A stretch of DNA of 64,000 nucleotides from Pseudaminobacter soli (ex Li et al. 2025) (GTDB lineage Bacteria > Pseudomonadota > Alphaproteobacteria > Rhizobiales > Rhizobiaceae): the NCBI RefSeq assembly GCF_003012705.1, contig NZ_PXYL01000001.1, positions 434,001 through 498,000 on the forward strand, in the 5' to 3' direction. The notes under the pieces are model-generated. The model was not told where the DNA came from, searched no databases, and saw only the letters and a program-made list of their open reading frames with translations. The position numbers and the translations under genes are program-made. Shown here in pieces: positions 9,520 through 18,329 of this stretch. Numbering within the stretch: the first letter of the stretch is position 1; every line of letters starts with the position of its first letter.

Positions 9520-10317
9520 ATGGCCACCATGCCCACATTGTTCATCTCTCACGGCGGACCGAGCATCGTCATCAGCGACACGCCGGCACGTCACTATCTT
9601 GAAAGCGTATCGAGCCTGATGCCCCGGCCGAAGGCGATCGTCATCGTCTCGGCGCATTTCGAGACGCATGGGGTGACGGTCGTGACCGATCCAAGGCCCG
9701 AAATGATTTACGATTTCAGGGGCTTTGCGCCGGAGCTCTATGAAATGGTCTATCCCGCTCCCGGTGAGCTGGAACTGGCCGAAAAGGTGCTGGAACTGCT
9801 TGAGAATGCGGGGTTGTCGCCCTCGCGGCTCGGCAAGCGCGGCTTCGATCATGGCACCTGGACGCCGATGAAGCTGGCTTTTCCGGATGCCGACATCCCC
9901 ATTGTGCAGGTCTCGATCGATCCTAATCGCGATGCCGCTTGGCACTATGCGGTGGGCAAGGCTTTGTCACCGTTGCGCGAGGAGGGCGTGCTGCTGGTCG
10001 GCTCGGGTCACATCACTCACAATCTGCGCGCATATTTTTCGGTCATGAGGCAGGGCGCCGCGGTCGATCCCGAGCTGGCGGGCAAGGTGACCGCCTTCAC
10101 CGATTGGTTCGACGAGAAGCTGAAGGCGAACGATTCGAAAGCGCTGCTCGATTGGAAAAGCCAGGCTCCGTTTGCGGCCGACAACCACCCCACCGACGAG
10201 CATCTGATGCCGATCTTCTTCGCTTATGGCGCGGCGGGCGAACACCCGCAGGTCAAACGAGTTCACGACTCGGTCGATAACGGCTTTTTCGCCAATGATT
10301 CCTACCTGTTCCAGTGA
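9520..10317 (+). CDS. Extradiol aromatic ring-opening dioxygenase, DODA/YgiD type
   Basis: LigB-superfamily metalloenzyme similar to bacterial YgiD, a 4,5-DOPA extradiol dioxygenase. The metal-binding histidines are in family positions: ISHGGP at the N-terminus, VSAHFETHG, GSGHITHNL in the middle, and DEHLMPIFFAYGAAGE in the C-terminal third. ATG 9520 is preferred over an upstream TTG (9499) because AAGGAGAA sits 6 bp upstream and homology begins at TMPTLFISHGGP. Product is 265 aa, the usual size. The physiological substrate is not inferable; no aromatic catabolic genes are nearby. Confidence 0.88.
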   Translation: MATMPTLFISHGGPSIVISDTPARHYLESVSSLMPRPKAIVIVSAHFETHGVTVVTDPRPEMIYDFRGFAPELYEMVYPAPGELELAEKVLELLENAGLSPSRLGKRGFDHGTWTPMKLAFPDADIPIVQVSIDPNRDAAWHYAVGKALSPLREEGVLLVGSGHITHNLRAYFSVMRQGAAVDPELAGKVTAFTDWFDEKLKANDSKALLDWKSQAPFAADNHPTDEHLMPIFFAYGAAGEHPQVKRVHDSVDNGFFANDSYLFQ

Positions 10318-10371
10318 CTGGTGGATTGCGCTACATGATCGTTTCATGACGATTCATGTGGGGATTGTGGC

Positions 10372-10731
10372 ATGGGGCGCCTGATCAGTGCGTTTCGCAA
10401 TTCGGTCAGGGCGTTCGGCCGGCTTATTCGTAGCGAGAAGGCGTTCCAGCAGGAGGTGATCCTGCTGCTGGTTGCTATTCCGGTCGGCTGGTTTGTTGCC
10501 ACGAGTTGGAGCGGCTATGCTCTGCTCATCGGCGCGATCCTGATGCTGATGATGGTCGAGGTGCTGAACACCGGCATCGAAGCCGCCTGTAACGCCGTTT
10601 CACGCGAGTTCCATGTCGACATCCAACTGGCCAAGGATTGCGGGTCTCTCGCGGTCCTGATCTCCATCATACTGGTTGCCGGCATTTGGCTGATCGCCCT
10701 GTTCGAGCGACTGACCGGCACTCAGATCTGA
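10372..10731 (+). CDS. dgkA: Diacylglycerol kinase, prokaryotic DgkA type
   Basis: Small integral inner-membrane enzyme that phosphorylates diacylglycerol to phosphatidate, recycling lipid from glycan and osmoregulated glucan synthesis. At 119 aa it has the expected three transmembrane helices (about residues 30-47, 49-66 and 94-115) and the catalytic signature MVEVLNTGIEAACNAV with the conserved Glu and Asn. The amphipathic N-terminus (RLIRSEKAFQQE) is typical. It begins 54 bp after the dioxygenase gene, with no visible terminator between them. Confidence 0.93.
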   Translation: MGRLISAFRNSVRAFGRLIRSEKAFQQEVILLLVAIPVGWFVATSWSGYALLIGAILMLMMVEVLNTGIEAACNAVSREFHVDIQLAKDCGSLAVLISIILVAGIWLIALFERLTGTQI

Positions 10732-10800
10732 TCGAGCTCGAAGCGTATTCCTGTCCGGATCGGACCTGATACGATGCCTAAGGTTCCACGGGAGGTTTCC

Positions 10801-11514
10801 ATGCTCGACTTCGAGAAGATTCGCGCCAGGGCTGCCACACGCAAGGGCGGGCCGGAGGTTCTTGCCTCGCTGCTTGGGCCCGTGCCGGACAATTCGGCGC
10901 TGGCCAGGACTCCCGACGACCGCATCCTTTCGACCATGGCCGAGCGTATTTTTGCCGCCGGCTTCGTCTGGCGGGTGATCGAACAGAAATGGCCGGGCTT
11001 CGAGGAGGCGTTCCTGAACTTCGAGCCGAAGCGGCTCCTGTTCCAGCCCGACGATTTCTGGCACGAACTCGCTTCCGACAAGCGCATCGTGCGCAATCCG
11101 CAGAAAATCCGCTCGGTTCGCGACAACGCCGCTTTCGTCGAACGTGTCTCGAAGGAGCATGGCGGTTTCGGCAAGTTTTTGGCCGAATGGCCGGCCGACG
11201 ACCAACTCGGGCTGACAACCTATCTCGCCAAGCATGGCAGCCGGCTGGGTGGCCACACCGGGCAGTATTTCCTGCGCTGGCTGGAGTGGGACACTTATAT
11301 CCTGTCGCAGGACATGACGGCCGCCCTGCGCGATGCGGGGTTGGAAATTTCCGAAAATCCCGCCTCGAAGCGGGACCTTGCTCTAGTTCAGCAGCAGGTC
11401 AACGCCTGGGCGAGCCAGACGGGCCTGCCGCGCAAGCACATTTCGCGGATTCTTTCGATGTCCATCGGCGAAAACCATTCGCCCGACACCATCCGCGAAT
11501 ACACTGGAGAATAG
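10801..11514 (+). CDS. Tag-like DNA-3-methyladenine glycosylase family protein
   Basis: A 237-aa protein related to the helix-hairpin-helix DNA glycosylase Tag (COG2818). The matching core is ILSTMAERIFAAGFVWRVIEQKWPGFEEAF through IVRNPQKIRSVRDNAAF, equivalent to the Tag segment containing the aromatic base pocket. It differs from E. coli Tag: the N-terminal CxW and C-terminal HxxxCxC zinc-snap ligands are absent, and the position of the catalytic-pocket Glu is not clearly conserved. Glycosylase activity is therefore an inference. ATG 10801 follows GGGAGG and is chosen over 10774. Similar stand-alone genes are common in Rhizobiales. Confidence 0.7.
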   Translation: MLDFEKIRARAATRKGGPEVLASLLGPVPDNSALARTPDDRILSTMAERIFAAGFVWRVIEQKWPGFEEAFLNFEPKRLLFQPDDFWHELASDKRIVRNPQKIRSVRDNAAFVERVSKEHGGFGKFLAEWPADDQLGLTTYLAKHGSRLGGHTGQYFLRWLEWDTYILSQDMTAALRDAGLEISENPASKRDLALVQQQVNAWASQTGLPRKHISRILSMSIGENHSPDTIREYTGE

Positions 11515-11609
11515 ATGGCGGGCATATGCTCATATTGAGCATTGTGGCCCACATCATCGCTTCGCCCTGTCCGTTGCAACCATAATCCTGCCGCGCTACA
11601 CCCCTTGGC

Positions 11610-13295
11610 ATGAACACAAAGCCCGTAGTCCGCGATATTCTGCGCATTGCCGTAGCTCAGCTGAACCCGGTCGTCGGCGATATTGCCGGCAATATTGCCA
11701 AGGCCAGGGAGGCGAGGGCGGATGCCGCGCGGCAGGGCGCTGACCTTGTCCTGTTCACCGAACTCTTCATTGCTGGCTATCCGCCGGAGGACCTTGTGCT
11801 CAAGCCGGCCTTCGTGACGGCTTGCGAGCGCGCGGCGACTGAATTCGCCGCAGAGACGGCCGATGGCGGACCCGGTGTCATTATCGGCACGCCGCTGCGG
11901 CGCAAGAGCGGGCTTCACAATTCGATCATCGTGGCGGACAACGGCAAAGTGATCGCCGAGCGCTACAAGATCGACCTGCCGAACTATGGCGAGTTCGACG
12001 AGAAGCGCGTGTTCCAGCCGGGACCGGACATGCCTGGGCCGGTCAACTATCGCGGTGTCCGGCTGGGCATCCCGATCTGCGAGGACATCTGGGGCGACCT
12101 TGGCGTCTGCGAGACGCTTGCCGAGTCGGGCGCTGAAATCCTGCTGGTGCCGAACGGTTCGCCCTATTGCCGCGGCAAGATCGACGTGCGTCAGCAGGTG
12201 GTGATCAAACAGGTCATCGAAACCGGTCTTCCGATGCTCTACGCCAACCAGCTCGGCGGTCAGGACGAGCTGATCTTCGACGGTGCTTCTTTCGCCATAT
12301 CGGCCGAAAAGCAGCTGGCCTTCCAGATGAGCCAGTTCGAGGAGGCCGTCGTCGTCACCACCTGGAAGCGCAGCGAAGACGGCTGGGAATGCGTCGACGG
12401 GCCGGTGTCCAGGATTCCCGAGCGGGAAGAGGCCGACTACCGGGCCTGCATGCTGGGCCTGCGCGACTATGTGAACAAGAACGGCTTCAAGAATGTCGTG
12501 CTCGGTATGTCGGGCGGCATCGACTCGGCGCTTTGCGCGGCACTTGCCGTCGATGCGCTGGGCGACGAGCGGGTGCGCACGGTCATGATGCCTTACCGCT
12601 ATACGTCCAGCGATTCGCTGAAGGACGCGGAAGACTGCGCCCGTGCGCTCGGCTGCCGCTATGACATCGTGCCGATCTTCGAGCCCGTCGAAGGGTTCAT
12701 GCACGCGCTGACACAGCTCTTCGAGGGTACCAAGGAAGGCATCACCGAGGAAAACCTGCAGAGCCGTGCCCGCGGCACCATCCTGATGGCGATTTCCAAC
12801 AAGTTCGGCTCGATGGTGGTGACCACCGGCAACAAGTCGGAAATGTCGGTGGGCTACGCCACGCTCTATGGCGACATGAACGGCGGCTTCAACCCGATCA
12901 AGGACCTCTACAAGATGCAGGTCTATGCGCTGGCGAGCTGGCGCAATGGCACGGTGCCGCCGGGCGCGCTGGGGCCTTCCGGAGAGGTGATCCCGCAGAA
13001 CATCATCGACAAGGCACCGTCGGCGGAGCTGCGTGAAAACCAGACCGATCAGGATTCGCTGCCGCCCTATCCGGTGCTGGACGACATTCTGGAGTGCCTG
13101 GTCGAAAACGAGATGGGCGTCGACGACATCGTCGCGCGCGGTCACGACCGCGATCTGGTCCATCGCATCGAGCATCTGCTCTACATCGCCGAATACAAGC
13201 GCCGGCAGGCAGCGCCGGGCGTGAAGATCACCAAGAAGAACTTTGGGCGTGACCGGCGCTATCCGATCACCAACAGATTCAGGGATCGCAACTAG
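11610..13295 (+). CDS. nadE: NAD+ synthase, glutamine-dependent
   Basis: Last step of NAD biosynthesis: ATP-dependent amidation of deamido-NAD using glutamine. The N-terminal nitrilase-type glutaminase domain (about 1-260) shows the catalytic Glu in LVLFTELFIAGYPP, a Lys in ERYKIDLPNYGEF and the Cys in IPICEDIWGD. The C-terminal synthetase domain (about 280-555) has the PP-loop GMSGGIDSALCAALA and the downstream TTGNKSEMSVGYATLYGDM signature. The length of 561 aa matches the two-domain bacterial form. It lies alone on its strand between the Tag-like and GNAT genes. Confidence 0.95.
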   Translation: MNTKPVVRDILRIAVAQLNPVVGDIAGNIAKAREARADAARQGADLVLFTELFIAGYPPEDLVLKPAFVTACERAATEFAAETADGGPGVIIGTPLRRKSGLHNSIIVADNGKVIAERYKIDLPNYGEFDEKRVFQPGPDMPGPVNYRGVRLGIPICEDIWGDLGVCETLAESGAEILLVPNGSPYCRGKIDVRQQVVIKQVIETGLPMLYANQLGGQDELIFDGASFAISAEKQLAFQMSQFEEAVVVTTWKRSEDGWECVDGPVSRIPEREEADYRACMLGLRDYVNKNGFKNVVLGMSGGIDSALCAALAVDALGDERVRTVMMPYRYTSSDSLKDAEDCARALGCRYDIVPIFEPVEGFMHALTQLFEGTKEGITEENLQSRARGTILMAISNKFGSMVVTTGNKSEMSVGYATLYGDMNGGFNPIKDLYKMQVYALASWRNGTVPPGALGPSGEVIPQNIIDKAPSAELRENQTDQDSLPPYPVLDDILECLVENEMGVDDIVARGHDRDLVHRIEHLLYIAEYKRRQAAPGVKITKKNFGRDRRYPITNRFRDRN

Positions 13296-13330
13296 GTTCC
13301 TGTTTCTGCAACGGGCGTGGGGAGGTGGCC

Positions 13331-13744
13331 GTGGCCGACTATAAGATCAGTTTCGACAGGGACCGGATCGATTTCCGCGCCACTTCCGAGATTCTGAAGG
13401 CGGCCTACTGGGGCAAGTACCGCACTGATGGGGGTCACGAGCAGGCTTTCGCCAATTCGCTCTGCGCTGCGGCCTACTGTAACGGCGAGCAGGTGGCTTT
13501 CGCCCGCGCCGTCACCGACCGCACCTATTTCGGTTATCTCTGCGACATCATCGTCTGGCCCGAGCATCGCGGGCAGGGGCTTGGCCGCAAGCTGGTCAGT
13601 GCGTTCCTCGATCATCCGGACCTCGGCGGCATCCTGCATTGGGGCCTGTCAACATCGGACGCCCATGGCGTCTATGAAAAGCTCGGCTTCGTCAGGTCGA
13701 CCGACGGGCAGTATATGCGCCTGTCGCGCACGCCATCGCCCTGA
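13331..13744 (+). CDS. GNAT family N-acetyltransferase
   Basis: Compact 137-aa acetyltransferase of unknown substrate. The acetyl-CoA pyrophosphate-binding loop is visible as VWPEHRGQGLGRKLVSAFLDH (Q/RxxGxG/A motif), followed by the strand and helix WGLSTSDAHGVYEKLGF. Two GTGs are possible (13325, 13331); the second is chosen because GGGGAGG lies immediately upstream at the right distance. It follows nadE by 35 bp and could be cotranscribed. Confidence 0.82.
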   Translation: MADYKISFDRDRIDFRATSEILKAAYWGKYRTDGGHEQAFANSLCAAAYCNGEQVAFARAVTDRTYFGYLCDIIVWPEHRGQGLGRKLVSAFLDHPDLGGILHWGLSTSDAHGVYEKLGFVRSTDGQYMRLSRTPSP

Positions 13745-14153
13745 CCGGATTACGTCGATCTAAAGTTCTCATTGCTAATTTGTTGCAGCTTTACCGCACC
13801 GTTTGATCCAAAGCGGCTTTCTCGGCCTGGCCGGCTTGGCGAACACAATTGCCTATTCTATAAGCAACTTCCCGCGTTTCCCCGCTTCGGGAGGGCACGA
13901 ATGGCAGAATTTGACATCGTTATGCGAGGTTCCGAGGCCTAGCTCTCAAGCAGGGTGCCGAAGAGGTTTGTCCTCATTCGGCCAAGCTTTGGGTTAGGTC
14001 TGCTGCCTCGGTCGCCGCCGGAAACATTCTGGACCGGTCGCCAAATTCGTTTTCGTACCGCGCATCTCCCGGTCGGCTTTGCCGTCCTTTCGCGGTGTTT
14101 CCATAACTGACTTCTTATTGGGATCGGGCGGCTCTTTGCCCCCGAATGACATT
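13745..14153. other. Gene-poor 409-bp gap before the ABC exporter
   Basis: No full-length gene is supportable here. The only suggestive item is a 13-codon ORF at 13901-13942 with a good ribosome site (GGGAGG, 5 bp spacing), listed separately. The rest shows ordinary composition without a terminator-like hairpin. Confidence 0.4.
13901..13942 (+). pseudogene. 13-codon ORF resembling the N-terminus of an amidohydrolase
   Basis: The peptide MAEFDIVMRGSEA is preceded by GGGAGG and ends in TAG. From memory of the family, D-hydantoinase/D-aminoacylase-type amidohydrolases often start with a very similar MAEFD(I/L)VIRGG segment. It could be a decayed 5' remnant, a leader peptide for the exporter 212 bp downstream, or chance. 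No continuation of the amidohydrolase is visible in any frame. Confidence 0.2.
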
Positions 14154-15956
14154 ATGGCTCGTTTTCGTATCGACTGGCGCGGCGGGGCTTTCCGCAGCGT
14201 CTTCGGCTTCACTGCCAAACATTGGCGTCGCCAGCCCGTTCGGCTGACGGTGATCGGCATTGCAGTGCTTCTGTCGACCATGGCCGACGTTTTGACGCCG
14301 CTTTATTCCGGGCGGCTGGTCGATGCTGTCGCCTCCGGCGCGGCAAGCGACGTCGTGGCCTGGAATGCTGCGCTCTCGGCCTTCTTCACGCTCTTGGCGC
14401 TGGCGCTGGGCGCGATCGTCATGCGCTACGTCACCTTCATGGGTATCGTGAAGCTGACGCTCGACATGATGTCCGACATCGCGTCCGATGCCTTCTTCCG
14501 CATCCAGCGCTTTTCGACCGACTGGCACGCGAATGCCTTTGCTGGCTCGACCGTGCGCAAGGTGACGCGCGGCATGTGGGCGCTCGACCTCTTGAACGAC
14601 ACGATCCTGATCGCTCTTCTGCCGTCGCTGGTGATGCTGGTCGGCTCCACCGTTCTGCTGGCCTGGTACTGGCCGATGATGGGTCTGATCGTGGCGGTCG
14701 GCTCGCTGCTCTACATCGCGCTCACAGTGTCGCTGTCGCTTGCCTATGTCGCGCCGGCGGCGAGCCTCGCCAACCGCTGGGACACCAAGCTCGGCGGCGC
14801 GCTGGCCGATGCGGTGAGCTGCAACTCCGTCGTCAAGGCTTTCGGCGCCGAGCATCGCGAGGATGCTATCCTGTCGAAGGTCCTGGGCAAGTGGCAGCAT
14901 CGCACCGACCGCACCTGGTCGCGCGGAACGATCAACGGCACAGCACAGGGCGTGACGCTGATTGTCCTGCGCGCTGCGGTCATCGGCTTTGCGCTGCTGC
15001 TATGGGCGAATGGTCAGGCGAGCGCCGGCGACATCGCCTTCGTGCTGACCTCGTTCTTCGTGCTGCAGGGCTATCTGCGCGACGTCGGCATGCATGTGCG
15101 CAACCTGCAGCGCTCGGTCAACGACATGGAGGAACTGGTCGACATCCACGGCCAACCCCTGGGCATCGAGGACAAGCCGCATGCGAGGCCGATCGAGATC
15201 ACCGATGGCGATATCAAGTTCGACAAGGTGACCTTCCACTATGGCAGCCACCATTCGCCGCTCTATCGCGACTTCTCCGTCACGATCAAAGCGGGCGAGC
15301 GGGTGGGGCTGGTCGGGCACTCGGGTTCCGGCAAGACGACCTTCGTCAAGCTCATCCAGCGGCTCTACGATGTCAGCGGCGGGCGTGTCCTGATCGACGG
15401 GCAGGACATCTCGCAGGCGCGGCAGGCCTCGCTGCGTTCGCAGATCGCCATCGTGCAGCAGGAGCCCATCCTGTTCCACCGATCGCTGGCCGAGAACATC
15501 GCCTATGCGCGGCCCGGCGCCACGCAGGCGGAGATCGAGAAGGCGGCGAAGCTTGCCAGCGCGCACGACTTCATCACCCGCCTGCCGAAGGGCTACGGCA
15601 CGCTTGTGGGCGAGCGCGGCGTAAAGCTGTCGGGCGGCGAGCGTCAGCGTGTGGCGATCGCCCGTGCCTTCCTGGCCGACGCACCGATCCTGATCCTCGA
15701 CGAGGCAACCTCGAGCCTGGATTCGGAATCGGAGGTGCTGATCCAGCAGGCGATGGAGCGGCTGATGGTCGGGCGCACCACGCTCGTCATCGCGCACCGG
15801 CTTTCGACCGTGCAGGCGCTCGACCGGCTTCTGGTGTTCGATCGCGGCCGCATCGTGGAAGAGGGCGACCATGCTGCTCTCATCCGGCTGAACAACGGCA
15901 TCTATCGCCGTCTGTTCGAGCGGCAGGCGCTGGAACTGACGAAGGGGCTTGTCTGA
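14154..15956 (+). CDS. ABC exporter, fused permease and ATPase (MsbA/multidrug type)
   Basis: Inner-membrane half-transporter of 600 aa, expected to work as a homodimer. Six transmembrane helices fall within residues 30-320. The nucleotide-binding domain (about 350-595) carries Walker A GHSGSGKTT, Q-loop AIVQQEPILF, signature LSGGERQRVAIARA, Walker B LILDEATSSLD and H-loop VIAHRLSTV. ATG 14154 (MARFRIDWRGG) starts the conserved part; a longer frame back to 14079 lacks support. The substrate is unknown; in this subfamily lipids, peptides and drugs all occur. A stand-alone gene; gltX follows after 87 bp. Confidence 0.9.
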   Translation: MARFRIDWRGGAFRSVFGFTAKHWRRQPVRLTVIGIAVLLSTMADVLTPLYSGRLVDAVASGAASDVVAWNAALSAFFTLLALALGAIVMRYVTFMGIVKLTLDMMSDIASDAFFRIQRFSTDWHANAFAGSTVRKVTRGMWALDLLNDTILIALLPSLVMLVGSTVLLAWYWPMMGLIVAVGSLLYIALTVSLSLAYVAPAASLANRWDTKLGGALADAVSCNSVVKAFGAEHREDAILSKVLGKWQHRTDRTWSRGTINGTAQGVTLIVLRAAVIGFALLLWANGQASAGDIAFVLTSFFVLQGYLRDVGMHVRNLQRSVNDMEELVDIHGQPLGIEDKPHARPIEITDGDIKFDKVTFHYGSHHSPLYRDFSVTIKAGERVGLVGHSGSGKTTFVKLIQRLYDVSGGRVLIDGQDISQARQASLRSQIAIVQQEPILFHRSLAENIAYARPGATQAEIEKAAKLASAHDFITRLPKGYGTLVGERGVKLSGGERQRVAIARAFLADAPILILDEATSSLDSESEVLIQQAMERLMVGRTTLVIAHRLSTVQALDRLLVFDRGRIVEEGDHAALIRLNNGIYRRLFERQALELTKGLV

Positions 15957-16043
15957 AAAGAGTATCATGGGCCACGCTTGGCCGTGGCCCATGACCCGCA
16001 TGGCAGCCTTGCCAATATCATAAGCATCCGTTAACCGGTGCAA

Positions 16044-17417
16044 ATGACCGTAACTGTACGCTTCGCTCCGTCGCCGACAGGCCGCATCCACATCGGCAAT
16101 GCGCGCACCGCGCTGTTCAACTGGCTGTTTGCCATGAAGAATGGCGGCCGCTTCGTCCAACGCTTCGACGACACCGACATCGCGCGTTCGAAGCAGGAAT
16201 ATGCCGACGCCATCCTCTATGACCTGCACTGGCTGGGCATTTTCCCGGATGCCACCGAAATTCAGTCGCGTCGCTTCGGCCGCTATGACGAAGTCACGGA
16301 ATGGATGAAGGCAGCCGGGCTGCTTTACGCCTGCTACGAGACGCAGGAAGAGCTCGAACTGCGCCGCAAGATCCGCCTGTCGCGAAAACTGCCGCCAGTC
16401 TATGGCCGTGAGGCGCTGAAGCTGACGCCTGAGGAGCGCGAGGCTCTGGAGGCCGAAGGCCGCAAGCCGCACTGGCGCTTCCTGCTGCCCAATTTCAAGC
16501 ACGACCCGTTCGACACCGAACGCACCGAGATCCATTGGAACGATCTCGTGCGCGGCGAGGAGACCGTCGATCTCGCTTCGCTCTCAGACCCGGTTCTGGT
16601 GCGTGAGGACGGGACCTATCTCTACACGCTGCCTTCGGTGGTCGACGATATCGACATGGGCATCACCCATATCATCCGTGGCGACGACCACGTCACCAAC
16701 ACCGGCGTGCAGATCGCGCTGTTCCGCGCCCTTGGCGCCGAGGCGCCGATCTTCGGTCACCACAACATGCTGACCACGAGCGGAGGCGAGGGGCTGTCGA
16801 AGCGCACTGGTGCGCTGTCGATTTCTGGCTTGCGCGAATCCGGCATCGAGCCGATGGCGGTCGCCTCGCTGGCGGTGCTGATCGGCTCATCCGAAAACGT
16901 CGCCGCCATGCCGAGCATGTCGGAGCTCGCTTCCCATTTCGATCCGGCAGCGACGTCCAAGTCGGCGTCGAAATTCGATCCGGACGAACTCATCGTCCTC
17001 AACCGCACGCTGCTTCACAAGATGCCGTTCGAGCAGGCCCAGGACCGGCTTTCGGCTCTCGGCGTTTCCGGCGATCAGGCTGAGGCCTTCTGGCTCGCCG
17101 TGCGCGGCAACCTCGACAAGCTGGCGGATGCCGCAGGCTGGTGGCGAATCGTGCGCCAGGGGCCGGAGCAGACGGATGAACTGTCCGAACAGGATGCGGA
17201 ATTCGTCCGTGAGGCGCTGGAACTTCTGCCCGAAGAACCCTGGGATCGCGAAACCTGGAAGTCGTGGACCAATGCGGTGAAGGAAGCCACCGGCCGAAAG
17301 GGCAAGGCCCTTTTCATGCCGCTGCGCCTGGCTCTTACTGGCCTGGCTTCCGGCCCGGAGCTCGCAGATCTATTGCCCCTTCTGGGTCGGGAAGGAACAC
17401 TGGCCCGACGACCCTGA
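16044..17417 (+). CDS. gltX: Glutamyl-tRNA synthetase
   Basis: Class I aminoacyl-tRNA synthetase that charges tRNA with glutamate. The HIGH-like motif is [19 protein letters not shown] at residues 8-26 and the KMSKS-like motif is EGLSKRTGA near residue 250. At 457 aa it is the shorter of the two GltX types usually found in Rhizobiales, so a second gltX probably exists elsewhere. ATG 16044 is preferred to GTG 16038. Its last 83 bp (17335-17417) overlap the convergent DUF2865 gene; the C-terminus [15 protein letters not shown] looks like a normal GltX end, so the overlap appears real. Confidence 0.93.
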   Translation: MTVTVRFAPSPTGRIHIGNARTALFNWLFAMKNGGRFVQRFDDTDIARSKQEYADAILYDLHWLGIFPDATEIQSRRFGRYDEVTEWMKAAGLLYACYETQEELELRRKIRLSRKLPPVYGREALKLTPEEREALEAEGRKPHWRFLLPNFKHDPFDTERTEIHWNDLVRGEETVDLASLSDPVLVREDGTYLYTLPSVVDDIDMGITHIIRGDDHVTNTGVQIALFRALGAEAPIFGHHNMLTTSGGEGLSKRTGALSISGLRESGIEPMAVASLAVLIGSSENVAAMPSMSELASHFDPAATSKSASKFDPDELIVLNRTLLHKMPFEQAQDRLSALGVSGDQAEAFWLAVRGNLDKLADAAGWWRIVRQGPEQTDELSEQDAEFVREALELLPEEPWDRETWKSWTNAVKEATGRKGKALFMPLRLALTGLASGPELADLLPLLGREGTLARRP

Positions 17418-18225
17418 CCTTGCGGTTGGGGTCGAGATCGCGCTCGACCGGCGGCTGGCGTGTCGCGGTAGAACTGGCCGTCTCGACTTTAGTGGGCGCT
17501 GCGGGCGGCTCCGGCTTCACGATCGATGATGAATGGGTCCGATCGGATCCCGTCGCCGGGCTATCGGCTCGCGGGGGATTGCCGGCGATGATTTCGTAAT
17601 CGGAAGGCTGGCCCGTATTGTCGACCGGATCCAGCGACTGTCGTTCGATCGCCTGATTGTCGTCGAGCGAGGCGGTGTTGCCTTGTTCGCCAGCAAGATC
17701 CACGTCGCTCTGCTCGCTGACCGCGGGGTCGCTGAGGATCTGCTCGATCGTGCGTCCGTTTCGGTCAGCGGCTTCGGTGCTGGAATCCAGCGGATAGGAG
17801 TCCGTTTGCTCACGGCAGCCATTCGCGTCCAGCGCCGCGATGATTTCTTCCGGCGACCTTGCGGGGGCGACGTAGGCGGCCTGAGCACGCGCCTGTTGCA
17901 GGCTGTCGAGATTGCTCTCCATCTTCGCCAGGGTGGCGTTCAGGCTGGCACAGTTTTCCGTGCCGCGGCCAGTCGAGGAAAAGCCACAGCCGGTCACTTG
18001 CGCACGATTGCGCAACTTGACGATCTGATCGCGCTGCTTGGCGATCGCAGTGTCGTATTTGGCGGTATTGGGCGCCTGGCGAGGCGCGATGCCAACCAGC
18101 TCGGCTTCGAGCTGGTCGCACAGGCGAGCATCGGCAGGGGCTTGCGCGACAGCGGCGAGGACGCCCGAGGAGGTGCCGGCAACGATTGCGATTGCCTTGA
18201 GGAACCTTTTCGACCCGGCCGTCAT
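17335..18225 (-). CDS. DUF2865 domain secreted protein
   Basis: A 296-aa exported protein of unknown function found in Rhizobiales. A signal peptide ([21 protein letters not shown], cleavage near APADA) precedes the DUF2865 core, recognised by [57 protein letters not shown] and the conserved Cys residues. A Pro/Ser-rich disordered segment and a conserved tail [18 protein letters not shown] end the protein. The start is ATG 18225, preceded by GGAG; the frame runs upstream to 18270 but into poor sequence. The 3' end overlaps gltX by 83 bp in the opposite orientation. Confidence 0.8.
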   Translation of the reverse strand: MTAGSKRFLKAIAIVAGTSSGVLAAVAQAPADARLCDQLEAELVGIAPRQAPNTAKYDTAIAKQRDQIVKLRNRAQVTGCGFSSTGRGTENCASLNATLAKMESNLDSLQQARAQAAYVAPARSPEEIIAALDANGCREQTDSYPLDSSTEAADRNGRTIEQILSDPAVSEQSDVDLAGEQGNTASLDDNQAIERQSLDPVDNTGQPSDYEIIAGNPPRADSPATGSDRTHSSSIVKPEPPAAPTKVETASSTATRQPPVERDLDPNRKVRVVGPVFLPDPEGAIDLRAPGRKPGQ

Positions 18226-18329
18226 CTTCACTCCGATATCACTTTTGCCCCCCGCCGCGCCGCCTAGCACATGCGGGGTTAACTGCCGATTTACTGAAAT
18301 CCGGTCTGCAGGATTTCGTTCCGTTTCCC

